Assembly: GCA_910578475.1 (NCBI GenBank)
Contig: CAJTRK010000002.1
Location: 1-64,000, forward strand
Direction of reading: 5' to 3'
DNA length: 64,000 nucleotides
DNA from: an uncultured Lachnospiraceae bacterium
GTDB taxonomy: Bacteria; Bacillota; Clostridia; Lachnospirales; Lachnospiraceae
Shown here: in pieces, positions 59,942-64,000 of the stretch
Position numbering within the stretch: position 1 is the stretch's first letter
Layout: every line of letters begins with the position of its first letter
Notes under the pieces: model-generated
What the model saw: only the letters and a program-made list of their open reading frames with translations
Databases searched by the model: none
Told to the model about the DNA's origin: nothing
Program-made: the position numbers and the translations under genes

Positions 59942-62317
59942 ATGAAAATAAGGAAGCGAAGTTTTTGCAAAATAGAGATGTACGGACTGTTGGTCATATT
60001 GACGGCTTTATTGCTTTGTATCATTGGCCGGACGGTCCCGTATTCCGTGCCGAAGCAAGTCGTTTTAAATGAAGTATGCAGCAGCAATTTTACGCTGATT
60101 CGGGATGAGAACGGAGCTTATTCGGATTATGTAGAGTTATATAACGCGGGTTCCGAAGAAATTTCGCTGACGGGCTGTTATTTATCCGACGATGCCGAAT
60201 CGCTTTGGAAATATCCGCTGGATTCCATAACGCTTTCGCCGGGAGCGTATTATGTGGTATGGCTGGATGGCACGGATGACCCGGAGAGCGGACGCGTCGG
60301 TTTCGGTATTTCCAAAAGCGGTGAAGAAGTTTTTCTGAGCAGTCAGGAAACGGGTGAAATCATGGATTCCGTGAAAGTGCCCGCGCTTGTATACAATACG
60401 AGTTATGGAAGGGTACGGGACGGAGAAGACAGCTGGTCGAAAATGACGGCTACGGCCGGCAGTTCTAATGAGGAAGCGCAGATTCTGCCTTCCGTCGAAC
60501 TGGAAAATCCGGTATTCAGTGTGGAAAGCGGGTTCTATGAAGAGCCTTTTTCTCTGGAAATTTCGGCGGGTGAAGGAGAAGTGGTCTATTATACATTGGA
60601 TGGCAGCAATCCGTCTACGGACAGCGCCGTATACCGGGAACCCATTCTCATTGAGGATGTCAGTCCGCGGGAAAATGTGTATGCCGCGAGAACGGACCTT
60701 GCGCCGACCAGAGATTATACGCCGCCGTTTCCGGTGGATAAAGCCATGATTGTGCGTGCGGTCAGCTATTGTGAACAGGACAATACGATGAGTGAAATCG
60801 TTTCCGGCGTTTATTTTGTAGGATATGAAGAAAAAGAACTTTATGACGGACTGTCCGTTCTTTCCATCGTGACGGACCCGGATAATCTTTTTGACTATGA
60901 TTACGGCATTTACGGGAATGGCGCGGCAATGGACGAATACCGGGAGCACGGTATGCAGGACGGAGAACTCTTGGAGTCTTATACGGACGAGGATGGAAAC
61001 GTGCATTATCGTTATATGGCATCCAACGCCTTCCATGATGGAAAAGAATGGGAGCGGGAAGCCTCGGTCACTTATTTCGATGAAGAACATATGTTTTGTT
61101 TCACACAGAATGTCGGGATTCGGATTGCGGGACAGTCAACGCGTTCCAGCCCGAAAAAGTCCCTTAATTTGTACGGAAGAACGATATATGATGAAAAGGC
61201 GTTATTTCCGTTAGAGTTTTTTCCGGGAACCGTTTATTCTAATGTGAAGCTGCGTGTTGCAGAGGATATCAGGGATGCTTTTCTGGTCAGCCTCGTGAAG
61301 GACAGGGCGGTATCCGTTCAGAAGGCGGAACCTTGCGTCGTATTCCTGAATGGAGAGTACTGGGGAATTTATGATATCCGCGAACGGTATAAAGAGGAAT
61401 ATCTGCGGAACTATTACGATGTCAGCGCCGGAAACGTATGGATTATGGATGCCGATGCGGCGGCAGTCGGCGGAAGCGAAGCGCAGGAAGCATATCAGTA
61501 TATGAATGCGCTCATCACGGAATGCGATTTGTCTTATGACGACGTTTATGCAATGGTTTGCGAGTGCATAGACGTCCAGAGTCTGATTGATTATTGCTGC
61601 ATTAATTTATATGTGGATAACCGGGATGTTTCTTTTGCCACGAATACGGCGCTGTGGAGAACGATTGAACCGGAAGATTCGGTTTACGGAGACTGTAAAT
61701 GGCGTTGGATGCTGTTCGACCTGGACGATACGCTGCATCCGGAGTCGGCAGGACTGGGAGAAAACGCGCTGTTTCAGGAGCCGGTCATACAGAGCCTCAT
61801 GGCGAATGCGCAATTCAGAAAACAGTTCTGTGTAACCTATATGGATATTGCCAACACAGTCTATGCTTATGATACGGTGCATGAAGAACTGATGCAGTGG
61901 AAAGAAACCTATGGAAAGCAGATTATACTTGACCACAGGCGGTTTGACGATATGGCGTTTGCGGAAGAGAGCCTGAATCTTTATATAGAAGAAATAGATA
62001 ATTTTTTTAAAAACAGGTTCCTGACTGCCATGAAGGAATTGAAGGAACAATTTGGCCTGGAAGGAGAACTGGCGGAAATTACGATTGCGCAGAACATTCC
62101 GGAAGGGGGTTTTGTGCAGCTCAATACGGCGGCGCTTGCGGGAGAAACATGGAGCGGACAGTTTTTTACGGACTATCCAATTCTGCTTACGGCAGTACCG
62201 GCGGAAGGATATCATTTTGCAGGCTGGCGCGGGGACGTGACCGGAACGGAAGACAGGATGGAAGTGTCATTGCCGGAGAACGGCCTGCGTGTGGAAGCCA
62301 TATTTGAAAAGGATTAG
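59942..62317 (+). CDS. CotH kinase family surface protein
   Basis: 791 residues. N-terminal membrane segment (about 13-33), a lamin-tail domain (about 38-150; EVCSSNFTLIRDENGAYSDYVELYN), a chitobiase-like C-terminal domain (about 185-290; PFSLEISAGEGEVVYYTLDGSNPSTDSA), the CotH kinase fold (about 320-690), and an InlB-like repeat at the end (EGYHFAGW). CotH marks: GIRIAGQSTRSSPKKSLNLYGR, YWGIYDIRERYKEEYL, and FDLDDTL with D593, D595 and D596. B. subtilis CotH phosphorylates spore-coat proteins; surface members of other bacteria have unknown substrates. Confidence 0.9.
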   Translation: MKIRKRSFCKIEMYGLLVILTALLLCIIGRTVPYSVPKQVVLNEVCSSNFTLIRDENGAYSDYVELYNAGSEEISLTGCYLSDDAESLWKYPLDSITLSPGAYYVVWLDGTDDPESGRVGFGISKSGEEVFLSSQETGEIMDSVKVPALVYNTSYGRVRDGEDSWSKMTATAGSSNEEAQILPSVELENPVFSVESGFYEEPFSLEISAGEGEVVYYTLDGSNPSTDSAVYREPILIEDVSPRENVYAARTDLAPTRDYTPPFPVDKAMIVRAVSYCEQDNTMSEIVSGVYFVGYEEKELYDGLSVLSIVTDPDNLFDYDYGIYGNGAAMDEYREHGMQDGELLESYTDEDGNVHYRYMASNAFHDGKEWEREASVTYFDEEHMFCFTQNVGIRIAGQSTRSSPKKSLNLYGRTIYDEKALFPLEFFPGTVYSNVKLRVAEDIRDAFLVSLVKDRAVSVQKAEPCVVFLNGEYWGIYDIRERYKEEYLRNYYDVSAGNVWIMDADAAAVGGSEAQEAYQYMNALITECDLSYDDVYAMVCECIDVQSLIDYCCINLYVDNRDVSFATNTALWRTIEPEDSVYGDCKWRWMLFDLDDTLHPESAGLGENALFQEPVIQSLMANAQFRKQFCVTYMDIANTVYAYDTVHEELMQWKETYGKQIILDHRRFDDMAFAEESLNLYIEEIDNFFKNRFLTAMKELKEQFGLEGELAEITIAQNIPEGGFVQLNTAALAGETWSGQFFTDYPILLTAVPAEGYHFAGWRGDVTGTEDRMEVSLPENGLRVEAIFEKD

Positions 62318-62325
62318 GTTGCGGA

Positions 62326-63210
62326 ATGAAAAGAAAGATTATACGAATCGCCTGTGTTGTGTTCTATACGATGATGTTGTCGGGCTGCCGGGAAATTCTG
62401 GATATGCCGGTCGGTTCCGAAAACGAAGCATACAGCGAAGCGGAGCCGGAGCGCGTGCCCGGGCAGTATGAAATGACAAACTACGATTATGAAACATCGG
62501 ATGCCGGCGCCGTGCCGGTAGATTTGACGCATCCGGCTGAAAATGCCGGGGATTTTTATACTTTTGACGGAAGACAGTTTATCATTCATAAGGCGGGAAC
62601 GTATTTGCTTGCCGGCAGGCTCGAACAGGGAAAGCTTGTTATAAACGTCTGCGAAGACGAGGTGGTTCGTCTGATTTGTGACGGTGTGGAAATCCGGTCG
62701 GCCGAGGGGGCTGCGCTTTATGTGGAAAATGCCGCCAAAGTTATTCTGACAATGAAGGACGGTACGGAAAATACATTAAGCGACGGCCCGGAATATGACG
62801 ATGAGATAAAAGCCTGCGTTTTCAGCAATTCGGATTTGACGATTAACGGAAGCGGATTTCTGGCCGTTTACGGATATCATGCGGATGCGGTACGTTCCAA
62901 AGACCAGCTAAAGATTGTCGATACAAGGCTTTATGTGAAATCGAAGAAAGACGGCATCCGGGGAAACGACGGCGTCATTATCGTTGACAGTGAAGTGGAA
63001 GCGGAATGTGAGGGAACCGGCATTCTTTCAACCGGTGCCGCGGACATGGTGGTGATACAGGGAGGAAGCTGTAAAGTCATCGCCGGAGAATATGCGGTCT
63101 CTGCCAACCGGTTTGTTTCGGTCTCCGAATGCCTGACGGATTTATACGCGGTACTGGAAACCATCCGCTGTGACGGCATCCGGGAACTGCAAGAGGGATT
63201 GGCGCAATGA
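62326..63210 (+). CDS. Carbohydrate-binding-type lipoprotein
   Basis: 294 residues. Signal II cleavage at LSGC (residue ~21). The mature part has a right-handed-parallel-helix-like repeat typical of the Bacteroidota/Firmicute carbohydrate-binding domain (DUF4353): GTYLLAGRLEQGKLVINV, LTINGSGFLAVYGYHADAVRSKDQLKIVDTRLYVKSKKDGIRGNDG. Polysaccharide binding is suggested by family membership and not shown here. It begins 8 bp after cotH and ends just before the VTC gene. Confidence 0.82.
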   Translation: MKRKIIRIACVVFYTMMLSGCREILDMPVGSENEAYSEAEPERVPGQYEMTNYDYETSDAGAVPVDLTHPAENAGDFYTFDGRQFIIHKAGTYLLAGRLEQGKLVINVCEDEVVRLICDGVEIRSAEGAALYVENAAKVILTMKDGTENTLSDGPEYDDEIKACVFSNSDLTINGSGFLAVYGYHADAVRSKDQLKIVDTRLYVKSKKDGIRGNDGVIIVDSEVEAECEGTGILSTGAADMVVIQGGSCKVIAGEYAVSANRFVSVSECLTDLYAVLETIRCDGIRELQEGLAQ

Positions 63211-63240
63211 AAAACAATGAAACGGATGGAGAATCGGCTG

Positions 63241-63960
63241 ATGGAAGAGGCAACGGGTTTGATAAAATACAGACACGAGGATAAATATCTTTGTGACAGT
63301 ATGCAGAATGCTGTTTTAAAGACCCGTGCAGGGGCTATACTGAAAAGGGACGGGCACTCATCGAAGACCGGCTGTTACCGGGTGAGAAGCCTGTATTTTG
63401 ACACGATGCAGGATACTTGTTATTACGAGAATGAAAATGGCGTCGGAGAGCGGGATAAATACCGAATCCGAATATACAATGCGGATGCGGGAACGATTTT
63501 TCTGGAAAAGAAAAGCAAAAAACGGCAGATGACACAGAAACATACCTGCCGCATTGATGAAGAAACCTGTCGTCTGCTGATGAGCGGAAAACGAATTGAA
63601 ATCACGTCCGGAATGCCTGAGCAGCAGCGGAACCTGCTGACACAGTTACAGGGAAAGGCCATGCGGCCGACGGTCATCGTAGAATACCTCAGATATCCCT
63701 TTGTGGAGCACAACGGCAATGTGCGGATGACTTTCGATGAAGATATCTGTTCTTCGAACGATATCGACAGATTCCTGGAAGAACGGATTACATGCAGACC
63801 GGTCCTGGAAAAAGGAATGTCTGTTTTTGAAGTGAAGTGGGACGAATTTCTGCCCGGATATATCAAAAATTTTATTCAGCTGGATTCTTTGCAATGGAGC
63901 AGCTTTTCCAAATATTATCTGTGTAGAAAATATAATGCTTATGGAGGAATAAGAGTATGA
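63241..63960 (+). CDS. VTC domain protein (polyphosphate polymerase-like)
   Basis: 239 residues from ATG 63241 (MEEATGLIKYRHEDKYL), chosen because GGAG lies 9 nt upstream; ATG 63217 is an in-frame alternative. Triphosphate-tunnel basic blocks: YRHEDKYL, YRVRSLYFDT, KYRIRIYN, LEKKSKKRQM, TVIVEYLRYPF, and FEVKWDEFLP. These match VTC4-type tunnels that make or hold polyphosphate from ATP, though activity in this branch is untested. It overlaps the DUF4956 gene by 4 bp (ATGA), which signals coupling. Confidence 0.9.
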   Translation: MEEATGLIKYRHEDKYLCDSMQNAVLKTRAGAILKRDGHSSKTGCYRVRSLYFDTMQDTCYYENENGVGERDKYRIRIYNADAGTIFLEKKSKKRQMTQKHTCRIDEETCRLLMSGKRIEITSGMPEQQRNLLTQLQGKAMRPTVIVEYLRYPFVEHNGNVRMTFDEDICSSNDIDRFLEERITCRPVLEKGMSVFEVKWDEFLPGYIKNFIQLDSLQWSSFSKYYLCRKYNAYGGIRV

Positions 63961-64000
63961 GTACCGTCGATATTTTGAAAAAATCTTTTTTTGAGGGATA
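63957..64000 (+). CDS. DUF4956 membrane protein, N-terminal fragment
   Basis: ATG 63957 overlaps the VTC stop (ATGA), with GGAGG 10 nt upstream; 14 codons are visible (MSTVDILKKSFFEG). The family is named from the start and from the frequent partnership of DUF4956 with VTC proteins in Firmicutes. The gene continues past the window. Confidence 0.65.
   Translation, partial: MSTVDILKKSFFEG

Overview
The window looks like chromosomal DNA from a spore-forming, low-to-medium GC Clostridia, most likely a member of the Lachnospiraceae; I would not name a genus. The reasons are the GerW/YtfJ spore protein next to a DUF2953 protein, a SpoIID/LytB-type protein, Rex, a Phe T-box in front of pheST, a Clostridia-like 6S RNA, ATP-type PEP carboxykinase, BspA-like leucine-rich-repeat surface proteins beside a class B sortase, and a CotH / VTC / DUF4956 gene group. 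No rRNA or tRNA gene, CRISPR array or prophage was seen.

Layout. 1-620: left edge of an IS1634-type insertion sequence, with an upstream 14-codon ORF and a terminator-like hairpin. 620-5,870: deoC, an M24 aminopeptidase, a DUF2953-gerW pair, a tiny membrane protein and a J-domain-like protein. 5,900-8,210: rpmB and pckA. 8,270-8,550: 6S RNA. 8,600-14,440: SpoIID-like protein, YihY and an MBOAT plus SGNH acyl-transfer pair, followed by a relic of the yihY 3' end. 14,480-21,050: T-box, pheS, a 157-bp palindromic repeat, pheT, M18 aminopeptidase, queA. 21,080-22,700: RelB-YafQ toxin-antitoxin module and a PilZ-VanZ pair. 22,740-25,200 (minus strand): tyrA-aroA, preceded by a run of hairpins. 25,550-30,370: an EF-G-like factor lacking canonical GTPase residues, then leuS with a structured leader. 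30,420-31,560 (minus): two unknown genes and a Cys/Gly-rich mini-protein. 31,700-33,620: EAL-domain c-di-GMP phosphodiesterase. 34,000-45,000: surface locus with a secreted protein, sortase B and two large leucine-rich-repeat proteins with matching [ST]PxTG sorting signals. 45,050-48,015: subtilase, GntR regulator and icd. 48,120-50,070 (minus): ABC-F ATPase. 50,180-58,390: rex, an unknown coiled-coil gene, nnr, alr, a MazF/EndoA toxin without its usual antitoxin, a CNNM/CBS membrane protein, yebC and metY. 58,500-64,000: polytopic membrane protein, CotH kinase, a carbohydrate-binding lipoprotein, a VTC-domain protein and the start of a DUF4956 gene.

How the genes fit together. Most of the window is core metabolism and translation: aromatic amino acid synthesis (tyrA, aroA) alongside Phe-tRNA charging, leuS, icd, pckA, metY, and alr-nnr. 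Two accessory surface systems stand out. The first is the sortase B / BspA-like locus. The second is the CotH-VTC-DUF4956 cluster at the right end, which continues past the window. Several non-coding structures deserve attention: the IS leader, the T-box whose promoter lies in a duplicated piece of yihY, palindromic elements starting right after the pheS and metY stop codons, a three-way-junction element before tyrA, and the leuS leader. All identifications come from reading motifs; no database search was run.
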